DNA from: Molanna angustata | Lineage: Eukaryota > Arthropoda > Insecta > Trichoptera > Molannidae | NCBI GenBank assembly: GCA_963576475.1 | Contig: OY754964.1 | Location: 49,102,432 to 49,166,431 of the forward strand | DNA: 64,000 nucleotides | Direction of reading: 5' to 3' | Shown: one piece after another, positions 20,885-30,213 of the stretch | How positions within the stretch are numbered: position 1 is the first letter of the stretch | Layout: each line of letters opens with the position of its first letter | Made by a program: the position numbers and the translations under genes | The notes under the pieces: generated by a model | Told to the model about the DNA's origin: nothing | Database searches by the model: none | Seen by the model: the letters and a program-made list of their open reading frames with translations, nothing else

Positions 20885-21790
20885 TTTTTCTATAGCCCTC
20901 CCTCGTCCAGTAATAGACATAGGCCTCCACAGCTCCCTGTCCACCTCCACTTCCATCCACCTCCAGCCTCTTTTATGATATCATCAGACCACCTTGTTTG
21001 AGGCCTTCCAACACTTATTTTGCCCGTTCTAGGTCACCCTTCTAGCACTTTTTTTGTCGAATATTTTTATTATTGCATATGCGCAAACATTGGATTTTTT
21101 TCCCTGTCGGGAGTCAAAGATATTTTTTAACAGATTTTTTTAATTATCTCAATAGAGACGAATTTGGAATATTTATTGTAGGAGAACCGGGAAATCAAGG
21201 CACCTACAGGGCTTACGACCTGTCATCGGCTGGTTTACGTGATCACTTTATGCGCTTGCGCAACGTTCACCAATTATGCCTTTTAATGAGACACTTTTTT
21301 TGTCCATCTGGAGTTTGTGGTTCGTGCGACATTCCCTGCCCAGCACCACTTCTGCTCAGTCAAAGTCGGTTATTTTAGATTTCTCTCTTATCCAAGTTAG
21401 TTTTTCTATCTCTTAACAAAATACCCAGCATTCTTCTTTCCAGGGCTCCTTGTGTCACTGCAAACTTATGTAGCATTTTGTTTGAAAATACAAGAGTTTC
21501 ACAGCCACACGTCAGTATCAGGAGAATGCAAGCGTCAAAGACTTTCTTTTTAGGATAATTGGCGCACTTCGGAGACTTGAGGATGTAAGAGGCGTTCCAA
21601 AGGCGGACCATACTAGACCTTTTCTTCTTTCAATTTCTGATTTTTGTTTTTTTTTTACTGAGTTTCATAGTGTGTCCAAGATTAACATAACTATCAACAT
21701 TTTCGAGAACCTTTTCATCTACCAAGATGCTCTTCGACGGATTTGGATTGCTAATAACTTTGGTATTTGATGTGATTCGATTTTGAATAT
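20885..21790 (-). pseudogene. RTE-like LINE fragment split by a family B insertion
   Basis: On the minus strand the pieces read LVDEKVLENVDSYVNLGHT, KKKVFDACILLILTCGCETL, ALERRMLGILLRDRKTN and WAGNVARTTNSRWTKKV. After the insertion it continues RTGKISVGRPQTRWSDDI and IKEAGGGW. Removing 21059-21304 restores the usual RTE order (RWTKKVLE...). It also has frameshifts and stops, so it is an old copy. Confidence 0.82.
21059..21291 (-). mobile_element. family B element with 13-bp target duplication
   Basis: CACTTTTTTTGTC flanks the element at 21046-21058 and 21292-21304. In sense (minus) orientation it runs from TCTCATTAAAAGGCATAATTG to GCATATGCAATAATAAAAATA. A duplication of this length points to target-primed reverse transcription rather than a DNA transposase. 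Insertion is into the RTE pseudogene. Confidence 0.85.
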
Positions 21791-22034
21791 GAATAAATAA
21801 GGAAAAACAGAATGAAAAACAGGAATAAGAGGGTTTTTATTTACATATAATAAATGTAACTTTAGATGAATTTTCATTTGAAATAATCTAGTAGCAAAAG
21901 AAGGCTTCTGGTTTAGTCTTCAGGGCACTTACTGTCAACGTCCCGATTTCAATTTTCAGCAAAGAAGAGGTTTGATTAAAAATAACTTCCCCACAATCAT
22001 ACCAGGAAACGACTGAAATTATAAACGAAATTAT
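21791..22034. other. no gene recognised
   Basis: AT-rich spacer between the RTE fragment and the next family B copy. Confidence 0.4.
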
Positions 22035-22380
22035 GCCGAGATGGCGTTCCAAAAACAAGTTTCTTTGTCACTTCATAGATGGCGACGGCGTATTCAGCTT
22101 ATTTTCAAACTAACAGATTTTTATGATTAAAATAAAAACTTTCAAAAATTGGATTGATATGGAACATATTAAGAAGGAATAATTGGTAAACGTTGTGCAA
22201 GCGCATAAAGTGATCACGTAAACCAGCCGATGACAGGTTGTAAGCCGTGTAGGTTCCTTGAGTTCCTGGTTCTCCACTAATATTCCAACTTCGTCTCTAT
22301 TGCGATGTTAAAAAGTTTTCATAAAATATAATTGACTCTGACAGGGAATAAACTCTAATGTTTGCGTGTATGCAACTATG
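22035..22380 (+). mobile_element. family B element, longest copy
   Basis: It begins GATGGCGTTCCAAAAACAAG and continues through CTTCATAGATGGCGACGG, ACTTTCAAAAATTGG and CGCATAAAGTGATCACG to GTTTGCGTGTATGCAAC. It is the longest version seen here, about 345 bp. No clear tRNA-type A and B boxes were found. Confidence 0.7.
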
Positions 22381-22689
22381 GAAATATTCGATGTCAATTA
22401 CATATTACAATTTGTAAGCATATCATACAATATCAGGCAGTTGATTCAACAACCGGGCTGTTCTTCCTCCATAACCACCCAGAGATCATGTAGATTGTTT
22501 AATACCAAAATGCGTGACGTAGACATAAATAAATATACACTTAATATACATAATACGTAAATATACACTTGGTAAATTCAGGGAGAGCATGTGTCGGTGT
22601 TTGGCTCAGAGGGGTGTAAGGTCTCTTGGTGCTTGAGCTCGCTGTGTCTCACTCCCTACCATTTCTATTTCATTGTTAAAAACCTTTAA

Positions 22690-22834
22690 ATATTGAATTT
22701 AGTGTGTGTATATGTTTGTATGTAAATGTGTGTTTGTAAATGTGTGTATGTATGTGTGTATTTGTATGTGAGTATGTACATATGTGTGTATGTATCATGC
22801 ATGTATATTGGTGTGTACCTACATGCGTGTGTGT
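22690..22834. repeat. TGTG/TATG microsatellite
   Basis: Degenerate TGTGTGTATG-type repeat. The adjacent hAT-type MITE inserted at its right edge. Confidence 0.85.
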
Positions 22835-22842
22835 GTAGTTAT

Positions 22843-23150
22843 CAGGGGCGTGCCTAGAGCCTTCGGACTAGGCAAACCCTGAAAGAATATTGGGAAATGT
22901 CGAAAATTTTATGTTTTTTCAGCATCGTTGTTCATTCGAGTGGCCATGAAAATGTTTTAAAATCACATACCAAAATAATATTTACATTTGTGGCCCTGTT
23001 GAGCATCGTATCTACATACGATTCAATTATAAATCTTGTAGGTACTATGATTTCAATAAAACAGACAAAAAATATGAGGTCTTGAATTTCTTAACATAAT
23101 ATTCATAGGCAAGCCAAGATTTTCAGTTTCTATAAGCAATTCCGCTACTG
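22843..23150. mobile_element. hAT-type MITE with 8-bp target duplication
   Basis: GTAGTTAT flanks the element exactly at 22835-22842 and 23151-23158. The ends are CAGGGGCGTGCC and, complemented, CAGTAGCGGAAT. An 8-bp duplication with CAG-G-GCG type ends is diagnostic of hAT transposons. The 308-bp interior has no transposase. Confidence 0.88.
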
Positions 23151-23227
23151 GTAGTTATGTATGTACATTATTACATTTTAAAGAATCATTATCAGTTAAT
23201 TTCTTCTCCTTCTCTTTTCTTCCCCCT

Positions 23228-23430
23228 TCACATTCCTTTCTTATCATCATCATGATCATCATCTGTGGCTCTACAACCCAGGTCGGGTCTTAGCCTCCTG
23301 CAGAGCCCGCCTCCATGACTGTCGATCCTGTGACGCATTACGCCAGTGTTATGGATGCCGATGTTGTTTGCATCCTTCACTACTCCGTCCAGCCATCGAA
23401 GCTTCTGCCTTCCAACTTCCTTCATTCCTT
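23228..23430 (-). pseudogene. LINE C-terminal tail fragment
   Basis: The minus-strand reading EVGRQKLRWLDGVVKDANNIG, then RQSWRRALQEAKTRPGL after a frameshift, is a common C-terminus of arthropod LINE reverse transcriptases. It ends in a (GAT)n-like tail near 23245. The clade is not clear to me. Confidence 0.6.
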
Positions 23431-24012
23431 CCTTCTTATATATTATAAGGCAACAAGTAATTGGGTCACTACATTATTTTATTTAAGGTTATGTAATTTA
23501 GTTACTATATATATTAAGCAGTTGTATCTGTTTGTTGTCGAATAAATAAAATAAAATATTAAAATATATGAAGATGTATTATGTCTTTGTAGCAACGACA
23601 TAATATTCATTGTTTAGAAATAAAATCGAAACAAAAATGGTTTACCGTGGCTACAGTGGATGAAAATCGCACTTAAATGATATTGAAATTGGAAAGAGAA
23701 AATTGTTTCGATGTTCAATGAAGCAAGTAAATCTGATTACTTTGTTCAGTTTGCCAAACACACAATACAAACTACCCAACATGTATGTTACCTTTTATTA
23801 GGTTTAACCTCAAAACGACTATCACCACTAATGGTACTTTTAAAGTGTAAGGAATATTAGTTTTAATGGGATTGTTCTAGTTAAATTACAATGCCTTAAT
23901 TTAAACAATGCATACTCTAAAGCCATGTTTAGACTGTTCACGACAGTCTGATTATAGGTACCTATATATTTATATCTTGTTTATTTTATATTATTTTAAT
24001 TTGTATTACTTC
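23431..24012. other. short LINE tail, otherwise unassigned
   Basis: AATAAATAAAATAAAATA near 23540-23560 after TTGTTGTCG looks like another LINE 3' end. The rest is unassigned. Confidence 0.4.
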
Positions 24013-24037
24013 TCGGATAACTAACAGGTACCTACTA
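24013..24037 (-). mobile_element. SINE F tail, left of transposon D
   Basis: TCGGATAACTAACAGG and TACTA match the end of SINE F (43757-43778: TCGGCAACTAACAGATACTA). The remainder of this SINE is at 26523-26690, on the other side of transposon D. Confidence 0.6.
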
Positions 24038-24561
24038 GGCCCAATTCAGATTCGACTAAAAATTTTATACGGAATTTTAGTATATGAGAAATGTCAAAAA
24101 GTTGACCAAATTTATACGGGATTAAATTGGTATTCAGATTCTCTAATTTTATCTCATGACGTCACACCGCGCGGATAAAATCCTTTTATCCACGGTTTCC
24201 CGTTGATTTGGACGTTTTCGTATTCCGACTCGCATCTTAGACGTTCGATCTTTTAAAATATGACTTAAATTTATGCGGGTCGTTTGACATCCGTCTACAA
24301 TTTTGTACGCTAGATAAGGGCTCCATTATTTGTTTGTCTTTACTTTATTCAATTATTATTAATAATTATTTGGTGAAATTGTTTAAAGTGGAGTATTTTT
24401 TTTACTCACGTCTAAAGAAAAATAAACGTGATAACTTTTTAACTGTACAAATTTATGACAAACAATAATCATCACGTATTTATAGGTACAGGTTACTTGA
24501 CTTTCGTTGATATTTTTAGAGACCACACAAATAATGGAATTTTATTATCTTTGCCTAGATA

Positions 24562-25197
24562 ATGGATAAAGAAGGTAAAGTTGTAAATTTTATTGGTTTT
24601 TGTAGCTTTTAACTAATGATGTGACACGAATTTTATTAAAAGTAATTGTTAGAGATTCCACTTGTCAAAAAACTTACTTACAAATTATATATCTATCATA
24701 ATAATGAAAATCTACCAAGAATGGTCATTCTCCATCAATTTTAATATGAAGTATTCTTACACGTAGCTAAATTTATATTCAATGTTCTACTAAAGTTTGG
24801 GGTTTCAGTCAAAATCTCACATACAAGTTGTCTGTCGTTTGAGGTTAGGTTATTATATAAACCATTATGTTCATTTTAAAACTTAGGTAACTCTGGATTA
24901 AATAATTATTACTATGGGTAATAACGCCCCAGATGAACCGACAGGATACTAAAAACAGGAATTCTTAGTTAGAATAATAATTTGTATACTATAAATAAAT
25001 AAATTTTGTTCATTGCAGATGAAGACATTATTGAAATAGATATTGGCAATAGCGACAGACTTACTTATGATGATACTTACATTTTTTTCCACGTTGCAAG
25101 GACTAGAAGTAATTTAATAAGAAGACACATCACTTTAAAAAAAATCATATATATATTTACTTATATTAAATTTGTCACATTTTCTATGTATGTATAA
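24562..25197 (+). CDS. candidate two-exon reading frame inside transposon D
   Basis: Exon 1 at 24562-24574 reads ATG GAT AAA GAA G and ends at GTAAAG. TTGTTCATTGCAG precedes 25019, and joining gives MDKEDEDIIEIDIGNSDRLT, continuing to a stop at 25197 (about 64 residues). The phase fits and the start is acidic. The C-terminal part becomes hydrophobic and low in complexity, so the frame probably decays or needs another splice. No domain is recognised. Confidence 0.3.
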
Positions 25198-25643
25198 AAT
25201 AAATAATCGTAATATAAATACATGTGTATTAAATTTGTTGTATCTAATTTGTAGAACCTTTTAAGCAGTAGACAGAATGACAAGGAAAAATAAAACAAGT
25301 ACTTATGTAAATTGTTATAAAAATAATAAGTATATATTTTTTTTCGTTAATTCTGTATATTATAAAAAAGAATTACAATAATATTTTACGCCAAACTGCA
25401 TAATAGTTTTTTGGCAAGGCAGATTCTCTTTTTCACATAACTAATGTATCTAATTAAAACATTTTATTTTACAGATCCATAGGTAGGTATAATAAAATCT
25501 GAATAGGTAGCTATTTACATTCAAATAATAATTATATGCAAAAAGGTTATTATACTATATCAAAACACCAAAAAAAAATTCAATAATTAGTGAAAAAAAT
25601 AATTCAGTCCCTTGATAGAGAAACATCATTAAACTCTGGATTG

Positions 25644-25718
25644 TTAGAAATCGCCAAATCTGAATTTCTCTGGTATTCTGGATCCACAATCTTTCAACTC
25701 TGGTGTCACTAGAATTCC
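25644..25718 (-). pseudogene. candidate last exon of a SANT/MADF-like gene in transposon D
   Basis: On the minus strand TTATTTGTTTTACAG precedes GILVTPELKDCGSRIP, then EKFRFGDF and TAA. The junction is phase 0 and joins in frame to the exon ending WKDSKFMK at 26039. It sits inside the D transposon and is presumably part of its second gene. Confidence 0.4.
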
Positions 25719-26038
25719 CTGTAAAACAAATAATAACATTGTATTACATGAATTATTAAATGGTCTTAATCATTTTCATAAAAGAAGCCGTCAGTCTAAC
25801 ATAATAAACACGAGTTTGAGTAATGACTGTCATATGAGTAGAAAATGAAAACTAATTTGAATTCAAATGAAAGATACAGTTTGGAATGTTACTTGTTATT
25901 ACCCTGATGTACCTATGTAATAACAAGTGATGCGTCATAAATACGGCTCACTTTTCTTCCAGTTATCACTAGATATGCTCGACATATTTAACCTATAAAA
26001 TTTCAAGGCAAAACTTTATATTGACATATCTAACTTAC

Positions 26039-26165
26039 CTTCATAAATTTACTATCTTTCCATTTCTCATTACACTATTCGTTGATACTAAGTCAATCAT
26101 CAACTCCATCTGCTTCTTTGTACTCTTAATTTTGGATTTATCCTTAGGTATCCATAGCAAATAGC
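26039..26165 (-). pseudogene. SANT/MADF-like exon fragment in transposon D
   Basis: Minus-strand frames read KSKIKSTKKQMELMIDLVST and, after one shift, NEKWKDSKFMK, cut at AAG|GTAAGT (exon end 26039). K-S-T-K-K-Q-M-E-L-M-x-D is the usual start of Myb/SANT-like DNA-binding domains carried by PIF/Harbinger-type elements and their domesticated relatives. One frameshift makes it a pseudogene. Confidence 0.45.
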
Positions 26166-26522
26166 GCCGTACAAATTAGAAATGTTTCGGTTTTGGAGGT
26201 AAACATGAGGTAAACTTTGTTTTAACCATAGAATACACTAACTAGTTTTGACAATAAAATCTCTTTTCTATGGTTTTGACGTTTTTAGGCTGTTGAATAT
26301 TGCTAGAGAAATAAATTTTCGAATGTCTTGAATATATTACTTTTTGTGTCGCGGCAACACCGAAAATGTTTTTATTCACGGTGACTAAAATTTTTCGGGC
26401 GAATTCATTTTAGTCGGCCATTGTTTAAGACGAAATCAGAATACGAGTTTACGACGCTTGCGACTAAAATTTTATTCGGGACGTATAAAAACTAATTTTA
26501 GTCGGCAAATCTGAATCGGACA

Positions 26523-26690
26523 TACTATGTCATATATTAATTTAACACGCACCCAATTACATACAAGTTGCCACATTCTGGAAACTTACGATATTAATCG
26601 TCTCACAGATCCAGAATGAAAACTCTATTAAAAAAATCCTTGCATCAGCAGTCAGATAGGTACTTAAACAACTGAGCCACGAAGGCCGAA
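26523..26690 (-). mobile_element. SINE F, main part right of transposon D
   Basis: Reads (complement) GGCTCAGTTG in the tRNA-like A-box position, then a degraded B-box region, then the shared body with GAGACGATTAATATCG and AACTTGTATGTAATTGGG. Its tail is at 24013-24037. Confidence 0.65.
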
Positions 26691-27057
26691 CTTTTCACGT
26701 TTACGCCATCTGTCGAAAGTAACGAATACTATGATGCAAATATTAATTTATAGATGATGTTATATTTTGTTTAAAGAATACCTTTATTTTTTCAACCGAT
26801 TTATTTCAGACGTCATTTTAATTGTAAATAATCTAATTAACTGATGCCATCAACTGAGAAACATCGTATAGGTACTATTGAGTCCACAATTAATTACATT
26901 ATTATTTATTTTGAACTCAAGATGTCATAAAAAGAATATAATATTAATATATAAAAGTTGCGTCATTGTAGTTTCAAAAAAGATTATGCCATCTAATGAA
27001 AAATATTGTAAACTTGATGCAAACAATGATTATTGAGAACAATAGATGTCACTGTCA
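26691..27057. other. no gene recognised
   Basis: AT-rich, with two loosely similar stretches beginning GCCATCTGTCGAAA (26707) and GCCATCTAATGAAA (26989). Possibly an old tandem duplication. Confidence 0.4.
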
Positions 27058-27540
27058 TTTATTTATTTAACATTGATTTTAGGGCAACAAACAGATACTA
27101 TGTCAAATATTTATTTAACACACACCCAATAACAAGTTGCCATATTCTGGGGAATTACGATGTTAATCATCTCACAGATCCAGACAATTAAAAACTGTGT
27201 CTCCACCGGGAATCGAACCTTTGGATCAGCAGTCAGATACCTAACCAACTAAACCTCGAAGGCCGATAATACATACCAACATGCCATCTCGCCGTGTCCC
27301 TCACTATTTATTTAACATTGATTTTAGGGCAACAAACAGATACTATGTCAAATATTTATTTAACACACACCCAATAACAAGTTGCCATATTCTTGAAACT
27401 TACGATATAAATCGTCTCGCAGATCCAGACTGTAAATACAATTATTAAAAACTGAGTCTCTACCGGGAATCGGATCCGGGACCTTTGGATCAGCAGTCAG
27501 ATACCTAACCAACTGAATGCAATAATTTGTATGTGAGAGG
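27058..27540 (-). repeat. tandem duplication carrying two SINE F copies
   Basis: The block beginning TTTATTTAACATTGATTTTAGG occurs at about 27060 and again at 27305, each followed by an antisense SINE F (27090-27275 and 27336-27525). The first unit ends with a 24-bp piece of RTE 3' end (ACCAACATGCCATCTCGCCG) at 27280. SINE heads read ACCGGGAATCG in the B-box complement and TAACCAACT in the A-box complement. Confidence 0.75.
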
Positions 27541-27748
27541 GTGAGGATGTGTGTGTGTCTGAATGTTTAAGTCTGGGAATTATAAATTGGAGTGCTTAAT
27601 AGTTTATTTTTTATCGAAATCAACGGGGAGCTGAAATTAAATCTGCGTCACCAATGTTATAAAAATGAGAAGTGTGGTATATGAAAGAAAAGTCAATAGT
27701 AATGCTGGACAAATAAAATTTTATAATTTATTTTTACCGGCAGATGAA

Positions 27749-28519
27749 AAATATATTCCGCGTTCAATCTAACACATATTGCACATAAGTAAAATATATT
27801 CCGCGTTCAATCTAACACATATTGCACATAAGTAAAATATATTCCGCGTTCAATCTAACACATATTGCACATAAGTAAAATATATTCCGCGTTCAATCTA
27901 ACACATATTGCACATAAGTAAAATATATTCCGCGTTCAATCTAACACATATTGCACATAAGTAAAATATATTCCGCGTTCAATCTAACACATATTGCACA
28001 TAAGTAAAATATATTCCGCGTTCAATCTAACACATATTGCACATAAGTAAAATATATTCCGCGTTCAATCTAACACATATTGCACATAAGTAAAATATAT
28101 TCCGCGTTCAATCTAACACATATTGCACATAAGTAAAATATATTCCGCGTTCAATCTAACACATATTGCACATAAGTAAAATATATTCCGCGTTCAATCT
28201 AACACATATTGCACATAAGTAAAATATATTCCGCGTTCAATCTAACACATATTGCACATAAGTAAAATATATTCCGCGTTCAATCTAACACATATTGCAC
28301 ATAAGTAAAATATATTCCGCGTTCAATCTAACACATATTGCACATAAGTAAAATATATTCCGCGTTCAATCTAACACATATTGCACATAAGTAAAATATA
28401 TTCCGCGTTCAATCTAACACATATTGCACATAAGTAAAATATATTCCGCGTTCAATCTAACACATATTGCACATAAGTAAAATATATTCCGCGTTCAATC
28501 TAACACATATTGCACATAA
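27749..28519 (+). repeat. 43-bp minisatellite, about 18 units, left part
   Basis: Identical head-to-tail units of 43 bp containing TATTCCGCGTTCAATC, then TAACACATATTGCAC and ATAAGTAAA. There is no spacer sequence between units and no visible divergence. The array is interrupted at 28519 by a LINE and resumes at 33356. Confidence 0.97.
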
Positions 28520-29088
28520 AACTCAAGGAGGAGAAAAATGAGCTTAAGCAGAGAGTTAACGAAATTGAGCAGACTATGAGGAACAACAACGTGGAGATTC
28601 ACATGGTCCCTGAGCACCGGGACGAGGATTTATTTACTATGGTAAACGGCATGTATCTTTCAATTGGTTTGGAGATGCATGATGATGGCATAGTATCGTG
28701 TCACAGAGTGCGACCTCTATCCGGTCAGAATAGGGACAGACCAAGGACAATAATATTAACCTTGCAAAATAGCAAGTTGAGAAATAATCTGCTCTCAAAA
28801 GTGAGAGATTTCAATAAAAAAAGCTCTGCTCCTAATGGGAAATTAAACACGGGACACATGGGCCTGGCAGGACGTCCGCAACCTATATATGTGCAAGAGC
28901 ATCTTTCTTCCTTCAATAGAGAAATTCACGCGGCCACCCGGAAATTCGCCAGGGAACATGGATACAAGTACTTTTGGTTGAAGCAGGGAAGAGTATTCAT
29001 TAGAAAAAATGATACGTCCCCACCAATTCTTGTTTCTAGTAAAGAGACTCTTAGTAGGCTTATCCCGACTGAGCCTGGTACACAATAG
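28519..29088 (+). CDS. LINE ORF1, FP25K-like domain, 5'-truncated
   Basis: About 189 residues end at TAG (29086-29088). The start is a coiled-coil remnant (KLKEEKNELKQRVNEIEQ), followed by NNNVEIHMVPEH, CHRVRPLSG, RPRTIILTL, KLNTGHMGLAG, PIYVQEHLS and YKYFWLKQGRVFIRKND. This is the ORF1 nucleic-acid-binding domain of many insect LINEs, related to the baculovirus FP protein C-terminal domain. Its likely role is RNA binding in the transposition particle. The first in-frame codons come from the minisatellite, so the native start and the N-terminal coiled coil are missing. Confidence 0.88.
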   Translation, partial: KLKEEKNELKQRVNEIEQTMRNNNVEIHMVPEHRDEDLFTMVNGMYLSIGLEMHDDGIVSCHRVRPLSGQNRDRPRTIILTLQNSKLRNNLLSKVRDFNKKSSAPNGKLNTGHMGLAGRPQPIYVQEHLSSFNREIHAATRKFAREHGYKYFWLKQGRVFIRKNDTSPPILVSSKETLSRLIPTEPGTQ

Positions 29089-29106
29089 CTTTTTACTTTC
29101 TCTTCT

Positions 29107-30213
29107 ATGTCATTTCAACTTCAGACTCTATTCAATTCAAACAGGTGCTGTTCTCATCAGTTTTTAATGATCTTGAGTAAATCATACTATTTATCAAAGG
29201 TTTTTAATAATAATAATATGCATACACTTTTCTCATCGGAATCAGACTTTAACGATCTTGACTGTCGTTTGCATTCAATAGATTTTGACAACTTTATAAA
29301 AGTAATGCTCTCAACAGTCTTATGTGATCTTAAATATATTGCATTTGCAACGTATTTTCATGTTTTCAAACTTATGCATTTTTGTAATCTTGCATGTGAG
29401 TGTGTTCTGTGTTTAACAGATTTTAACAAATTTATAAGCTTGTGCTGTTTAGTACGCTTTTCCATCATTTTTACTATAGTTTATTACCAGTTAATTTCAA
29501 TAATTTCAAAAATGCACTGTCTCAACATTTTTCTTGTGATTTTGAATATGTTTTATTTTATTTTATCTGCAGCGGACTTTAATAGCTTTATACAACATGT
29601 AGTTTCTGTACAAAGTGTATTTGCTCCATCGTACTTGAAGAATTTAATAAGGTACATGCCGTTATCGGCTGGTTTTGATGGCTTTCACTGTATATGTACA
29701 TACTGTCTTTTTTACGGCAGGCTTTATAAATTTAATCATATATTTTTTTTTCATCGAACTTTTGCGATTTTTTGCTTGGCATTGTTTTCAACAAGTTTCA
29801 GGGATTTGAACGATGAGATGTTATCTTCAACAGACTTCAAATTTGTTTTGTTTGCAACACATTTTAATGAATTTATACAATATGTATTTTCTTCTTCGTA
29901 CCTAATTGATTTAAAATTTGAGCAATTGCCGGTAGGTTTTAAAGATTTTGAATCTATATGCATGGTCTTTGTAATGGCAAGCTTTACTAATTTCATACTA
30001 GTACTTTTTTCTTGGAATAAATCCGATTCTTACTCCTGCAATTCTTTACCTTCAGCAATTCTTGATTGTTTAGTTTCTTGTGATTTCAAATATATTTTAT
30101 TTGTTTTATCGTTAAAATTTCGTTCATCTTTTCTTTTGACAATTTTATGCATGTATTATTTTGAACAATTTTTCTTTTTTTATGGCAATCTCGATTTACT
30201 ATCAGAATGTTAG
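29107..30213 (+). CDS. inter-ORF open frame with degenerate repeats
   Basis: The frame is the same as ORF1 and is open from the codon after the ORF1 TAG (29089) to TAG at 30211-30213. The first Met is 29107 (368 residues). It is rich in F, L, I, Y, S and C and contains degenerate repeats: CDLKYIAFATYF, TDFKFVLFATHF and CDFKYILFVLSL; also DFDNFI, DFNKFI, DFNSFI and HFNEFI; also SYLKNLIRYMPL and SYLIDLKFEQLP. It overlaps the start of ORF2. No known domain. It may be translated by readthrough, or be a T-rich repeat array that merely stays open. Confidence 0.55.
   Translation: MSFQLQTLFNSNRCCSHQFLMILSKSYYLSKVFNNNNMHTLFSSESDFNDLDCRLHSIDFDNFIKVMLSTVLCDLKYIAFATYFHVFKLMHFCNLACECVLCLTDFNKFISLCCLVRFSIIFTIVYYQLISIISKMHCLNIFLVILNMFYFILSAADFNSFIQHVVSVQSVFAPSYLKNLIRYMPLSAGFDGFHCICTYCLFYGRLYKFNHIFFFHRTFAIFCLALFSTSFRDLNDEMLSSTDFKFVLFATHFNEFIQYVFSSSYLIDLKFEQLPVGFKDFESICMVFVMASFTNFILVLFSWNKSDSYSCNSLPSAILDCLVSCDFKYILFVLSLKFRSSFLLTILCMYYFEQFFFFYGNLDLLSEC

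Larger units (their letters stand above)
24038..26521. mobile_element. TIR DNA transposon, family D, inserted in a SINE
   Basis: The left end GGCCCAATTCAGATTCGAC and right end (complement) TGTCCGATTCAGATTTGCC are inverted. Subterminal TTTTATACG and GACTAAAA words recur in both arms. TACTA lies on both sides (24033-24037, 26523-26527), and SINE F continues across, so the borders are supported. Internal remnants of spliced genes occur on both strands. The SANT-like piece suggests a PIF/Harbinger relationship, but a 5-bp repeat is not the 3-bp duplication of that group, so class is open. Confidence 0.65.

Noticed and set aside
21073..21378. 101-residue ORF with protein-like stretch GEPGNQGTYRAYDLSS
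   Set aside because: It reads the antisense of family B. Most copies do not preserve the frame, and 13-bp duplications mark B as a non-coding retroelement.
28510..28518. TTG start codon for LINE ORF1
   Set aside because: These bases belong to the 43-bp minisatellite. The true ORF1 start has been lost by truncation.
27749..28519. CRISPR-like regular repeat array
   Set aside because: Units are contiguous 43-bp copies with no variable spacers, no cas genes are near, and the setting is eukaryotic. It is a minisatellite.
28519..29088. Integrated baculovirus gene
   Set aside because: The FP25K-like domain is a normal component of insect LINE ORF1 proteins and is followed here by a LINE ORF2.
29751..29996. 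Minus-strand ORF in the LINE linker
   Set aside because: It is the reverse of a repetitive open frame inside a plus-strand LINE and has no independent support.
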